A stretch of DNA of 64,000 nt from Haemophilus sp. Lineage in GTDB: Bacteria; Pseudomonadota; Gammaproteobacteria; Enterobacterales; Pasteurellaceae. The stretch covers positions 1-64,000 of the forward strand of contig JAHZCD010000007.1 in NCBI GenBank assembly GCA_019423025.1, given 5' to 3'. Below, piece after piece: positions 43,407 to 51,950 of the stretch. Positions within the stretch are counted from its first letter, which is position 1. Every line of letters starts with the position of its first letter. The position numbers and the translations under genes were made by a program. The notes beneath the pieces are model-generated. The model was not told where the DNA came from and searched no databases. It saw nothing but the letters and a program-made list of their open reading frames with translations.

Positions 43407-44273
43407 ATGTTCTCATTTCTGCGTTTACCCTTTTTATTTTGTCTGCTGATGTTTACACAAAGCACGCAAGCAGAACCTGACTTTAAGATTCCACCTATTC
43501 AAGAAAGCATGAAAAAAATGTATCAAATTCAACAAAAAGATTTTACTTTTGAAGACAAACATTACCGCTTGTTTATTGCGGTACCGCCAAAAACATCGCA
43601 AAAACTGACCGCACTTTATACGTTAGATGGCAATGCTCAATTTCCAATGGCGGTAAATGCGGTTAACCCCAATAAACCGCTCCCTCTTATTGTCAGTATT
43701 GGTTATATATCTGATAAAGCTTACGTCATTGAAGAACGCACAAGAGACTACACCTTTCCTGCAGAAGGTGCCGAATTCGCCAAAGGAGGAAAAGCGGCCG
43801 ATTTTTTACGTTTTATTCAACAAGACGTAAAGCCTTATATTGAACAGCATTTCGACATCAATAAGGAAAAACAATATTTCTTTGGCCATTCTTTTGGTGG
43901 GTTATTTGGATTATATGTACTCTTCCATCAACCAGATTTATTTCAATATTACACCTTGGCAAGCCCTTCTCTTTGGTGGGGGAATGGTTCATTTTTACCT
44001 CAAACCGAACCTTGGATTCGCCAAAAACCATCACATATCCAGATTACATTAGGCTATTATGAAGAGCATCCTGAGCAGGATCCAAATATCACCGAAGAAC
44101 AATTACAACGTATTAATCAACGGAAACAAATGCGAACAATCAATGCGCATCAGTTGGCGGAAATATTGGAAAAACAAGGTAATTCCGTGGAATTTATTTC
44201 CATTCCCAATAAAAATCATGGTGGCTCGATTCCGGACGCTATCAAACATTGTTTGGAACAAGTTCAACAATAA
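43407..44273 (+). CDS. Exported alpha/beta-hydrolase, siderophore-esterase (IroE/BesA) type
   Basis: A 288-residue protein with signal peptide (cleavage after STQA, residue about 22). The hydrolase core has the nucleophile elbow FFGHSFGGLFGLY (Ser162), an early oxyanion region LYTLDGNAQF and a C-terminal His in NKNHGGSIP. Its layout matches the esterase-D/IroE group, which linearises or hydrolyses catecholate siderophores such as enterobactin in the periplasm. The strong Fur box in front of it supports an iron-acquisition role. No siderophore receptor or importer is adjacent; the fec-like operon is 8 kb away. Confidence 0.8.
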   Translation: MFSFLRLPFLFCLLMFTQSTQAEPDFKIPPIQESMKKMYQIQQKDFTFEDKHYRLFIAVPPKTSQKLTALYTLDGNAQFPMAVNAVNPNKPLPLIVSIGYISDKAYVIEERTRDYTFPAEGAEFAKGGKAADFLRFIQQDVKPYIEQHFDINKEKQYFFGHSFGGLFGLYVLFHQPDLFQYYTLASPSLWWGNGSFLPQTEPWIRQKPSHIQITLGYYEEHPEQDPNITEEQLQRINQRKQMRTINAHQLAEILEKQGNSVEFISIPNKNHGGSIPDAIKHCLEQVQQ

Positions 44274-44281
44274 AAGGCTAT

Positions 44282-44314
44282 AAAAAATCCCCGTTATACT
44301 AAACGGGGGTTTTT
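44282..44314. terminator. Bidirectional terminator between esterase and hslO
   Basis: AAAAAATCCCCGTT and AACGGGGGTTTTT form a stem with a 6-base loop, flanked by A- and T-runs. Confidence 0.88.
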
Positions 44315-44315
44315 C

Positions 44316-45182
44316 TTATTGGGCTTGTTTGAGTTTATCAATCGCTTCTTTATTGAAGAAGTAATGTGTGCCACAACATTCACACTGCATATCAATACTG
44401 CCTTTATGCTCTTCTAAGATTTCATCAATTTCAGCTTCTGGAATCAGTAATAATGCAGCGCCTGAACGCTCCGGTGAGCAACCGCAGAAGAAAGAAACAG
44501 TTTGCGGTTCAAAAACTTCCACTACTTCTTCATGATATAAACGATAAAGCAATTCTTCTGCGGGTAATCCAAATAACTCCTCATCTTTTACGGTTGCAGC
44601 TAAAGTGGTTAAATGCTCAAAATCCTCTGGCGTACCTTGACCATCCGGCATAATCTGTAGCAACATTCCTGCAGCAACTGGTTTGCCGTCATATTCACCT
44701 GTACGAATAATAAGTTGGGTTTGTAATTGTTCTGAACGCACAAAATAGTCTTCTAAACATTCCGTAATGGTTGGTTTATCTAAACCGATAACGCCTTGAT
44801 AACGCTCACCTTCGTTTGGTGCAATCGTAATTACTAATACGCCTTTGCCGATCATATCATGTAGACTCATGCCGTCTTGAATATCACCTTGTACACGAGC
44901 TAATGCACGAATTTGCTGCTGATCATTGCCATTAACTAAGGCTAATTTTAATGGACCGTCACCTTGAATTTGAACCGTAATATTACCGTTAAATTTTAAT
45001 GTTGCAGTCAATAAATTCGTTGCCACCATCATCTCACCTAATAAGTTTTTTACCGCTTTTGGATAATGATGAGTGTTCAACGTATCGGTAAAAGTTTGGT
45101 TTAATCGTACCCATTCACCACGCACGGCACGGTTTTGGAAAAGGTAACGGTAAAGTTTGTCATTGTCTTGAGTGTAATTCAT
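44316..45182 (-). CDS. hslO: Hsp33, redox-regulated chaperone
   Basis: A 288-residue Hsp33. The C-terminal redox switch is present as CGCS (CxC) and, about 30 residues later, CECCGTHYFF (CxxC); these four cysteines hold zinc until oxidants release it and switch the holdase on. N-terminus YLFQNRAVRGEWVRLNQTF and GPLKLALVNGNDQQQIRALA are typical. It protects proteins during bleach and oxidative unfolding. Single gene with its own terminator; a USS precedes it. Confidence 0.96.
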   Translation of the reverse strand: MNYTQDNDKLYRYLFQNRAVRGEWVRLNQTFTDTLNTHHYPKAVKNLLGEMMVATNLLTATLKFNGNITVQIQGDGPLKLALVNGNDQQQIRALARVQGDIQDGMSLHDMIGKGVLVITIAPNEGERYQGVIGLDKPTITECLEDYFVRSEQLQTQLIIRTGEYDGKPVAAGMLLQIMPDGQGTPEDFEHLTTLAATVKDEELFGLPAEELLYRLYHEEVVEVFEPQTVSFFCGCSPERSGAALLLIPEAEIDEILEEHKGSIDMQCECCGTHYFFNKEAIDKLKQAQ

Positions 45183-45321
45183 TATTTGTTCCTATTTATT
45201 CTTTGAGTAAAAAGTGCGGTCAATTTTGAGAATAAATTGTAAACGTTCAAAAAAGATGTTGTTTTGTTACCGCACTTTGTGCCTGTGCAGTATTATGGGG
45301 GTGAAAATCAAAATTACAAGC

Positions 45322-45356
45322 CAAAAAGAAAAGCGGATAGCTTTCACTATCCGCTC
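45322..45356 (-). terminator. Porin gene terminator
   Basis: On the minus strand AGCGGATAG and CTATCCGCT form a 9-bp stem followed by TTTTCTTTTT. Confidence 0.8.
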
Positions 45357-45381
45357 GTTTTATAACGATTAAACTGATAAA

Positions 45382-46462
45382 TTACCAGTATGCACGTAAA
45401 CCGATAACAGTTTTGAAATCACGGCTACGATCTACAGTGCTGTTTTCGTATTTAGTACGAGTCGCTTGCCATTCTAAGAATGGTTTCACTTTTAAAGAAC
45501 CTTGATTATATACGTAGTATTCAGTACCTACCATGAATTGACGAGTTCTGTCTGTATCACCAAATTGTTTATCTGTTTTATACGCATACATTGCATATAC
45601 GTTCCAATCTTCGTTTAAACCTTGACGAACAATCGCACGCACTTCATTTTTAGTACGTTTGTCACCTTGGTTTTTAGTTACTTGACGTTCTAAATCTAAA
45701 CCATAAGTGGTGTGAACGAAGTTATACGCTAAACCTAATCCATAAGCATTGCGGTAGTATGCAGTATTATTCGCATTTTCAGAAATTTCACGAGTAAAAC
45801 CAGCTGCTACGGTTACATTTTGGATACTATCAATTGCATGATTGAAGATAAGACCTGTACCCCAAGCATTTTTACGTTTGTTCGCTAAATCAAGGTTTTT
45901 CATGCTACGTTTGCTTGAACCACCGTAGTATGCACCAAATTTAACTTTGTTATCTCCATAGTTACCGTTGTACACATATTGAGTTACACGACGTGCAGAA
46001 CCATCTAATAAGCCATCAGATAAGCTATAAGTATTCGCTAAGTCGGTTTGTTTTACTTCATCAGTGATAGTTACCATGTTACCGTAAGTTAATTCACCGA
46101 ATTGTTTATGGCCAAAACCGGCATAAAGTTGGTGAGTATAAACATGGTCAAAATCATGTTGTGAAGGTGCTTCACCACGCATACGCCATTCAGCACGGCC
46201 TAAAGCGTAGAAATCGCCACCTAAGCTTTGTTTTAATTTGAAACCAAAACGTGAACCGTTGTTATCAACTGCGTGGTTGATGTGTTCTTTAGTTACATCA
46301 CCATTTACATAGTTAGTTTTGTTAGAGGTGCTTTCCCATTTAACACGTAAAGAACCGTAAAAATCAACATCAGTACCAGTTTGGTCAATGTGGAAGTTAT
46401 AAGCTTGTGCAGAACCTGCTGCTAATGCCGCTACAGATAAAGCAAGAAGTGTTTTTTTTCAT
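45382..46462 (-). pseudogene. OmpP2-type general porin, frameshifted by an A8 tract in the signal peptide
   Basis: ATG at 46462 is followed by eight A's (46459-46452 on this strand), giving MKKNTSCFICSGISS and loss of frame. With seven A's the reading is MKKTLLALSVAALAAGSAQA, a classic signal peptide, then YNFHIDQTGTDVDFYGSLRV and an uninterrupted porin to the C-terminal GLRAYW. About 358 residues, trimeric-barrel features: alternating strands, SRFGFKLKQSLGGDFYALGR, and terminal aromatic Trp. P2 is the main diffusion porin of Haemophilus, so its loss would be costly; slippage, phase variation or a homopolymer sequencing error must be considered. Everything after the tract is intact, against long-term decay. 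Confidence 0.85.
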
Positions 46463-46627
46463 AACGCTTTCCCTATTATTTAATGAAGTTTATTAAAAAA
46501 TTGAACTTTTTGCAGTTTATACACTACAACCTAAATGGTCAACCCTAAATTTTGCCGACTATCAGAAAATAGGCAATATTTTGACTAAAATCAATCCAGA
46601 TAAATACATATTCGATTATTTTATCGC

Positions 46628-47581
46628 CTATTTAATTAATAAATTAAGCGCAGAAAATACTTGTTCTGAGGTAATATTTTCCATTGAATTCGCTGTTAAA
46701 TAATGCTGATTTTGACCATAACAGCCAATTAAGGTCGGAGCTGTTGCGCCATAAAGCGTAATATTTGGTTTGTCCAGTGCGGCAGTCAAATGGGCAAGCC
46801 CTGTGTCTACCGATACCACGGCTTTCGCATTGGCAATTTGTTCAGCCAATTCATGCAATGAAAGCTTAGGCAAAACAACTACATGAGATAAGCCGACAGC
46901 CAATCGCTCTGCTCTCGTCTTTTCTTTTTCGTTTCCCCAAGGTAAACGGACTTGAACAGAAAGTGCGGTCAGTTTTTCGATTAAATTTTGCCATTCTCGT
47001 TCTGGCCAATGCTTCTCATCTCTTGTCGTAGAATGAACAAAGATCACATAAGGCTCGATAGAATCTGCAGAAATAAAATGACGAGCAATACCATAATCCC
47101 CTTTTTCTTTCGGTAATGGATAAAATAATGCTTGCGCAAAAAGTTGACGAATACGTTCTACCGCATGTTGTTGATAGGAAATAGCGTATTTTTTATCGTA
47201 GAAAAATGAGGCAATCGGCTCACGGATACTTTTGCAATCATAGCCATGTTTAACGCCATTGGCTAAGCGTGTTGCAAAAAAAGCACTCTTAAAAAGCCCT
47301 TGCGCATCAATCACGGCATCATATTGATTGGCTTGCAATAAAGTGCGGTAAGATTTCCACTCGTTTTTGGTCTGAGCCGAAAAAGGTGATTTTCGCCAAC
47401 GTCTTAAGGCAATTGGAATGATTTGATTCACGGCAGAATGCCAACGTGGGATTTCGGCAAAATTCTCTTCCACCACCCAATCAATAGAGAGATTAGGAAT
47501 AGCACGCTGCGCATCAGTCAATGCCGGCAAAGTATGGATTACATCGCCCATAGAAGACGTTTTGATCACGCATACTTTCAT
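46628..47581 (-). CDS. waaC: WaaC, LPS heptosyltransferase I
   Basis: A 317-residue GT9 glycosyltransferase: N-terminal VIKTSSMGDVIHTLPALTDA, then WVVEENFAEIPRWHSAVNQI-type and C-terminal AVVSVDTGLAHLTAALDKPN. It adds the first heptose to Kdo of the inner core (opsX in H. influenzae). Its ATG overlaps the stop of the upstream EamA permease gene by 4 bp. A USS encodes KLTALSVQV. It is the last gene of a waaF-permease-waaC unit. Confidence 0.92.
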   Translation of the reverse strand: MKVCVIKTSSMGDVIHTLPALTDAQRAIPNLSIDWVVEENFAEIPRWHSAVNQIIPIALRRWRKSPFSAQTKNEWKSYRTLLQANQYDAVIDAQGLFKSAFFATRLANGVKHGYDCKSIREPIASFFYDKKYAISYQQHAVERIRQLFAQALFYPLPKEKGDYGIARHFISADSIEPYVIFVHSTTRDEKHWPEREWQNLIEKLTALSVQVRLPWGNEKEKTRAERLAVGLSHVVVLPKLSLHELAEQIANAKAVVSVDTGLAHLTAALDKPNITLYGATAPTLIGCYGQNQHYLTANSMENITSEQVFSALNLLIK

Positions 47582-48483
47582 TTAATTAACCTTCTTCCCC
47601 AGTGCATAATACCGAGACCTGATACAGCTAAAATACCACCAATAATTAAGGATGAATCCACTTGTTCATTCAACCAAACGGCTGAAAATAAAATGCCTAA
47701 AATCGGCACAAGTATGATATAAGCTGAGGCATTACCTGCCCCTAAGTATTTCACCCCATCAAAATACCATGCATAGGCCAATACTGTTGCTCCAAATGCG
47801 AGACCAAGCAAACTGATCCACTCACCTTGAGATAAATTCAGCACCGTAAGCCAATCGCCTGCACTTTCCACGCATAACGCGCTCATAAATAACAGTAAAA
47901 AACCAAAAATGGAAGATAATGTGGTCGCAGTGAGTGAATCAATGCCCGCCAGTACTTTTCTCGCCAATAAGGTGTAAACAACCCAACAAATTAGCGCCCC
48001 AATTAATAATATTTGCCCAAAACCAAAGGAATCCATCATCTGTAAAAAATTCCCTTTTGTGAGAGCCAATAGCGATCCACTCATGGCAATAATCATTCCG
48101 AGTATTACCCATCGATTCCATTTTTCTTTAAATAAAAAAATTGCCAAAAGCGTCGTGAAAACTGGATTTGTTGCCACAATAACGGCAGCTTGCCCTGCGG
48201 GAAGATATTTCAGTCCCCAGATAAAAAACGTGGAATAGGCAAAAACACCGAAAAAGGCAGTCACAAACAAACCTATCCATTGGTTTGCTCTTAGTTGTTT
48301 CGCATATTTAAAGCGATTTACCGCATATAACCAAATTATGAGCGGAATAATCGCAAAGAAAAATCGCAAACTGGAGGCAACAAACGTCGGCATAGCTTGG
48401 GCGACCACTCGCCCCCAAGGCCAAGATGCCCCCCATAAAATAGCCATTCCGATTAATTGTAAGTGTATGCGGAGAGGGTTCAT
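47578..48483 (-). CDS. EamA-family (DMT) permease inside the heptosyltransferase operon
   Basis: A 301-residue ten-helix permease with two EamA repeats (LQLIGMAILWGASWPWGRVV; GNASAYIILVPILGILFSAV) and the P-ATNPVFTTLLAI-type helix 4. Both ends overlap the neighbouring waa genes by 4 bp (ATGA), so it is translationally coupled to LPS core enzymes. Substrate unknown; the coupling may mean an envelope-related role or mere operon packing. It is not a close copy of the EamA protein at 30590-31456. Confidence 0.85.
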   Translation of the reverse strand: MNPLRIHLQLIGMAILWGASWPWGRVVAQAMPTFVASSLRFFFAIIPLIIWLYAVNRFKYAKQLRANQWIGLFVTAFFGVFAYSTFFIWGLKYLPAGQAAVIVATNPVFTTLLAIFLFKEKWNRWVILGMIIAMSGSLLALTKGNFLQMMDSFGFGQILLIGALICWVVYTLLARKVLAGIDSLTATTLSSIFGFLLLFMSALCVESAGDWLTVLNLSQGEWISLLGLAFGATVLAYAWYFDGVKYLGAGNASAYIILVPILGILFSAVWLNEQVDSSLIIGGILAVSGLGIMHWGRRLIK

Positions 48484-49523
48484 TTTGCTAATAATGCCTC
48501 TAATTTTTCTAATGCCATTTCTGGTGTAATATCAATCAAACTTTGATGATACCCTTCCGAGCTATCTGTGCTTTTACGCACTTTAATTAAATCGCCTTCA
48601 ATTAAACGAATAATCACCGCTTTATCAGATAATGGTGGCGTATAAGTTGGGCTCGTTGGGCCGTAAAGTGCAACCAATGGACGATCTGTCGCAGCGGCAA
48701 TATGCATTAAGCCGCTGTCATTGCTCACTACTGCTGTGCAGTTAGCAATTAAATCTACCGCTTGATTAAGATTCGTTTGCCCTGCTAAATTCAAACAGAA
48801 TGGTTGTAGTTCTGCTGGCAACGCATTGCGGATTTGCTCTCCTGCTTCCACATCTTTTGGTGAACCAAATAATTCTACCGCATAGCCTTTTTCAACTAAC
48901 ATTTCAGCCAATTTAGCATAATGATAATGCGGCCAACGTTTAGCTGGTCCAAATTCAGCTCCAGGACAGAACCCGATAATCGGACGTTCACCTAAAAGAG
49001 CGGTCTGTTTTTCAAAGTTTTTTAAGGTTTCCGCTTGTTGAGTGGGATCAACGGTTAAATAAGGTTTTAGAACAGGAATATCAGCCGCTTTCGGTACCGC
49101 ATTTTGCTCAAAGGCCAACGCGACATAACGTTGCACCATCATGGGGTAATCACGTTTGTTATTGCGCAAATCGTTAAGCAAGAAATAACGGCTTTCCCCT
49201 TTCCAGCCACGACGCATCGCAATTTTTGCAAAGGCGGGAATAAAGGCTGACTTCAACGAGTTTGGTAATACGATTGCCATATCATATTGATTGCGTAATG
49301 CCTTACCTAAACGATAACGTTCACACAAAGCAAACTTGCCATGCCCAAGCGGCATTTCAATGGCATGGCGCACTTCTGGCATACGAGCTAAAAGCGGTTT
49401 ACACCAATTGGGTGCCATCACATCAATTTGGCAATCAGGGTATTGCAGTTTGAGTTGTTGATACAAACTGTGCGACATCATCATATCGCCGACCCAAGAC
49501 GGGCCGATAATTAAAATATTCAT
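48480..49523 (-). CDS. waaF: WaaF, LPS heptosyltransferase II
   Basis: A 347-residue GT9 enzyme: ILIIGPSWVGDMMMSHSLYQ, PLGHGKFALCERYRLGKALR, FCPGAEFGPAKRWPHYHYAK and AVVSNDSGLMHIAAATDRPL. It transfers the second L-glycero-D-manno-heptose of the LPS inner core. First gene of the unit waaF-permease-waaC; hldD, which makes the sugar donor, lies just upstream on the same strand but behind a USS hairpin. Confidence 0.95.
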   Translation of the reverse strand: MNILIIGPSWVGDMMMSHSLYQQLKLQYPDCQIDVMAPNWCKPLLARMPEVRHAIEMPLGHGKFALCERYRLGKALRNQYDMAIVLPNSLKSAFIPAFAKIAMRRGWKGESRYFLLNDLRNNKRDYPMMVQRYVALAFEQNAVPKAADIPVLKPYLTVDPTQQAETLKNFEKQTALLGERPIIGFCPGAEFGPAKRWPHYHYAKLAEMLVEKGYAVELFGSPKDVEAGEQIRNALPAELQPFCLNLAGQTNLNQAVDLIANCTAVVSNDSGLMHIAAATDRPLVALYGPTSPTYTPPLSDKAVIIRLIEGDLIKVRKSTDSSEGYHQSLIDITPEMALEKLEALLAK

Positions 49524-49537
49524 GCTTGACCTTATAA

Positions 49538-49580
49538 CAAAAGTGCGGCTAAAAATAAGACTAATTTTAACCGCACTTTA
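49538..49580 (-). terminator. USS hairpin between hldD and waaF
   Basis: AAAGTGCGG (about 49540-49548) pairs with CCGCACTTT (49571-49579) across a 22-base loop. It would separate hldD from the waaF operon, though the long loop makes it weaker than other USS terminators here. Confidence 0.55.
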
Positions 49581-49621
49581 TTCATTTTCTAGTATTGAAC
49601 GACATTATTTGTTCAATAATT

Positions 49622-50545
49622 TTATTTATTTAACCACGCCATATACTCAGCCACACCTTCCGCTACGGTTTTAAATGGTTTGTCGTAGCCAGTTGCACGA
49701 AGTTTCTCAAGGTTAGCTTGTGTATATTCTTGATAGCGAGATTTCAAATGCTCTGGGAATGGAATGGTTTCCACTACGCCTTTTCCGTGGAATTTAATCA
49801 CCGCTTTTGCCACTTCAGCAAAAGACTCAGCATTACCAGTACCACAGTTGAATATACCCGAAATGCCATTTTGCCAGCACCAAATGTTGACTTGTGCTAC
49901 ATCGCCTACATAAACGAAATCACGACGGAAGTGCTCACTGCCAGAAAATAATTTTGGATTTTCGCCTTTCAGGATTTGGTTATTTAAGTGGAATGCCACG
50001 CTTGCCATTGAACCTTTGTGACCTTCACGCGGACCATACACGTTGAAATAACGGAAACCACATACTGGTGATTGCGCTTCAGGTAAAATTGCACGCACAT
50101 ATTGGTCGAATAAGAATTTAGAATAACCGTACACATTCAGTGGGCCTTCAAATTCACGCTCTTCACGGAATTCAGTTTTGTCGCCATAAGTCGCCGCACT
50201 TGATGCATACAAGAACGGAATTTGACGATCTAAGCAGTAATGCAATAACTCTTTTGAATATTCGTAGTTATTATGCATGATGTATTTACCGTCCCATTCA
50301 GTGGTCGCCGAGCAAGCCCCTTCATGGAATACCGCATCGATATCGCCTAAATCATCACCTGCAATAATTGACGCAATGAAGTCCTCTTTATCGCAGTAAT
50401 CTGCGATATCAAGATCCACTAAGTTAATGAATTTAGTCCCGTCTTTTAAATTATCCACCACTAAAATATCTTTGCGTCCCATATCGTTTAATGCTTTAAC
50501 GATATTACTGCCGATAAAGCCGGCGCCACCTGTTACGATAATCAT
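49622..50545 (-). CDS. hldD: HldD, ADP-L-glycero-D-manno-heptose 6-epimerase
   Basis: A 307-residue short-chain epimerase: MIIVTGGAGFIGSNIVKALN for NADP binding, YASSAATYG and YGYSKFLFDQYVR (YxxxK catalytic pair), then CGFRYFNVYGPRE. It converts ADP-D-glycero- to ADP-L-glycero-heptose, the donor used by WaaC and WaaF. The start at 50545 matches the family N-terminus and has an AGAGGA site; the 20-codon upstream extension is not plausible. Confidence 0.96.
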   Translation of the reverse strand: MIIVTGGAGFIGSNIVKALNDMGRKDILVVDNLKDGTKFINLVDLDIADYCDKEDFIASIIAGDDLGDIDAVFHEGACSATTEWDGKYIMHNNYEYSKELLHYCLDRQIPFLYASSAATYGDKTEFREEREFEGPLNVYGYSKFLFDQYVRAILPEAQSPVCGFRYFNVYGPREGHKGSMASVAFHLNNQILKGENPKLFSGSEHFRRDFVYVGDVAQVNIWCWQNGISGIFNCGTGNAESFAEVAKAVIKFHGKGVVETIPFPEHLKSRYQEYTQANLEKLRATGYDKPFKTVAEGVAEYMAWLNK

Positions 50546-50597
50546 AATTCTGTCCTCTTTAAAATAAGTCTGTGTATTGTAATAGATTTTGTGCCGC

Positions 50598-51101
50598 TTA
50601 GCCAAAAAACTCTGTGAAAAACAACCGCACTTTTAAGCCCCAATAACTCGTCCAGCCTGTTGTAGCCAAATCCATTTTTCCTTTGTTTAAAATAATAATC
50701 GTCGGTGTCACATTCACCTGCCATTGATCCGCAATCTTGCCTTGAGGATCATTCACCGTTGTAAACTGATAGTGATGCGTTTGTAAATAATCTTCCACGT
50801 CCTTATTTGTTCCTGAACGTAACGCGACAGAGACTACCGGATAGCCTTCTTCTGAAAGTGAATTAATCGCTGGAGAAGTATAACGACAATAACCGCACCA
50901 ACTTCCCCAGAAATAAATGATTGTCGGCTTAGCTTGATCTAATTGAGGTAAAAAGAAGGCGTTTCCCTGCAAATCATAAAGTGCCGTTGCATTAATTTCA
51001 GGCGGAATATTAGGTTTACGAATAAAATCGAGAATACTGCTTACGACAATCAACGTCAGCAGGACCGAAATCGCATTTTTTAATAATGTTTTAAGTTTCA
51101 C
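50598..51101 (-). CDS. Membrane-anchored thioredoxin-like protein (ScsD/TlpA type)
   Basis: A 167-residue protein with an N-terminal anchor (ISVLLTLIVVSSILDFI) and a periplasmic thioredoxin fold, active site FWGSWCGYCRY (Cys69/Cys72), cis-Pro region VTPTIIIL. It resembles ScsD/DsbE-like oxidoreductases. The order deoC, thioredoxin, hldD is what I recall for H. influenzae HI1116-HI1114, so the location is ancestral. A USS at the 3' end encodes KVRLFF. Redox partner not evident. Confidence 0.88.
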   Translation of the reverse strand: MKLKTLLKNAISVLLTLIVVSSILDFIRKPNIPPEINATALYDLQGNAFFLPQLDQAKPTIIYFWGSWCGYCRYTSPAINSLSEEGYPVVSVALRSGTNKDVEDYLQTHHYQFTTVNDPQGKIADQWQVNVTPTIIILNKGKMDLATTGWTSYWGLKVRLFFTEFFG

Positions 51102-51173
51102 AATAAAATTTCATGATCTAGGATAAATGGATTGTAATCGATCAGAAAAGTGCGGTCAAAATTACAGAGATTT

Positions 51174-51189
51174 TGTTATGATAATCACA
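51174..51189. promoter_or_regulatory. CRP-like site just upstream of deoC
   Basis: TGTTA-TGATAA-TCACA has one mismatch to TGTGA-N6-TCACA. It ends only 22 bp before the start codon, too close for ordinary activation unless the transcript start lies inside it; it may be chance or a repressor-type site. Confidence 0.3.
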
Positions 51190-51211
51190 TCATTTTATAA
51201 GGAGAAAAAAT

Positions 51212-51886
51212 ATGAATAGTAAACAATTAGCACAATATATTGATCACACCGCCCTTACTGCAGAAAAAACAGAACAGGATATTCTTAAACTCTGTGATGA
51301 AGCTATTCAATACGGTTTTTATTCCGTCTGCATTAATTCAGGTTATATTCCTTTAGCCAAAGAAAAACTCGCTGGCTCAAACGTCAAAATTTGTACGGTT
51401 GTTGGTTTCCCTCTTGGCGCCAACTTATCCTCTATCAAAGCGTTTGAAACCCAAGAAGCCATCAAAGCTGGGGCGGGTGAAATCGATATGGTAATTAATG
51501 TCGGCTTGATTAAATCCAATAAATGGGATGCCGTAAAAGATGATATTCAAGCTGTATTAACCGCTTGTCATGGTGTACCGCTTAAAGTGATTTTGGAAAC
51601 ATGCTTACTCACCAAAGAAGAAATCGTAAAAGCTTGTGAAATCTGTAAAGCGTTGGGTGTGGCATTCGTTAAAACCTCAACAGGTTTCAATAAAGGCGGC
51701 GCAACCGCAGAAGATGTTGCTTTAATGAAGAAAACGGTAGGCAACATCGGCGTGAAAGCCTCTGGCGGTATTCGTGATACCCAAACCGCACTAGCGATGA
51801 TTGAAGCGGGAGCTACTCGAATTGGCGCAAGCGCAGGGATTGCCATTGTAACTGGTACTTCTGGTAATACCTCAAGCAATTACTAA
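51212..51886 (+). CDS. deoC: Deoxyribose-phosphate aldolase
   Basis: A 224-residue class I aldolase that splits 2-deoxyribose 5-phosphate into glyceraldehyde 3-phosphate and acetaldehyde. Schiff-base Lys154 in AFVKTSTGF and the proton-relay Lys182 in VKASGGIRD are present, with YIDHTALTAEKTEQDI at the N-terminus. Ribosome site AAGGAG. It is a single gene here without deoA/deoB neighbours and ends at a shared terminator. Confidence 0.96.
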   Translation: MNSKQLAQYIDHTALTAEKTEQDILKLCDEAIQYGFYSVCINSGYIPLAKEKLAGSNVKICTVVGFPLGANLSSIKAFETQEAIKAGAGEIDMVINVGLIKSNKWDAVKDDIQAVLTACHGVPLKVILETCLLTKEEIVKACEICKALGVAFVKTSTGFNKGGATAEDVALMKKTVGNIGVKASGGIRDTQTALAMIEAGATRIGASAGIAIVTGTSGNTSSNY

Positions 51887-51894
51887 TCAATAAT

Positions 51895-51933
51895 AAAAAA
51901 GGAGATTGAAGTGGATGCCTCAATCTCCTTTTT
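51895..51933. terminator. Bidirectional terminator between deoC and proS
   Basis: AAAAAAGGAGATTGA and TCAATCTCCTTTTTT form a perfect 15-bp stem with a 10-base loop. Confidence 0.9.
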
Positions 51934-51950
51934 AATCATCAAAGACTTAA

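Noticed and set aside
30590..48483. The two EamA permeases as a recent duplication
   Set aside because: Beyond the shared ten-helix family pattern their sequences differ throughout, and contexts are unrelated.
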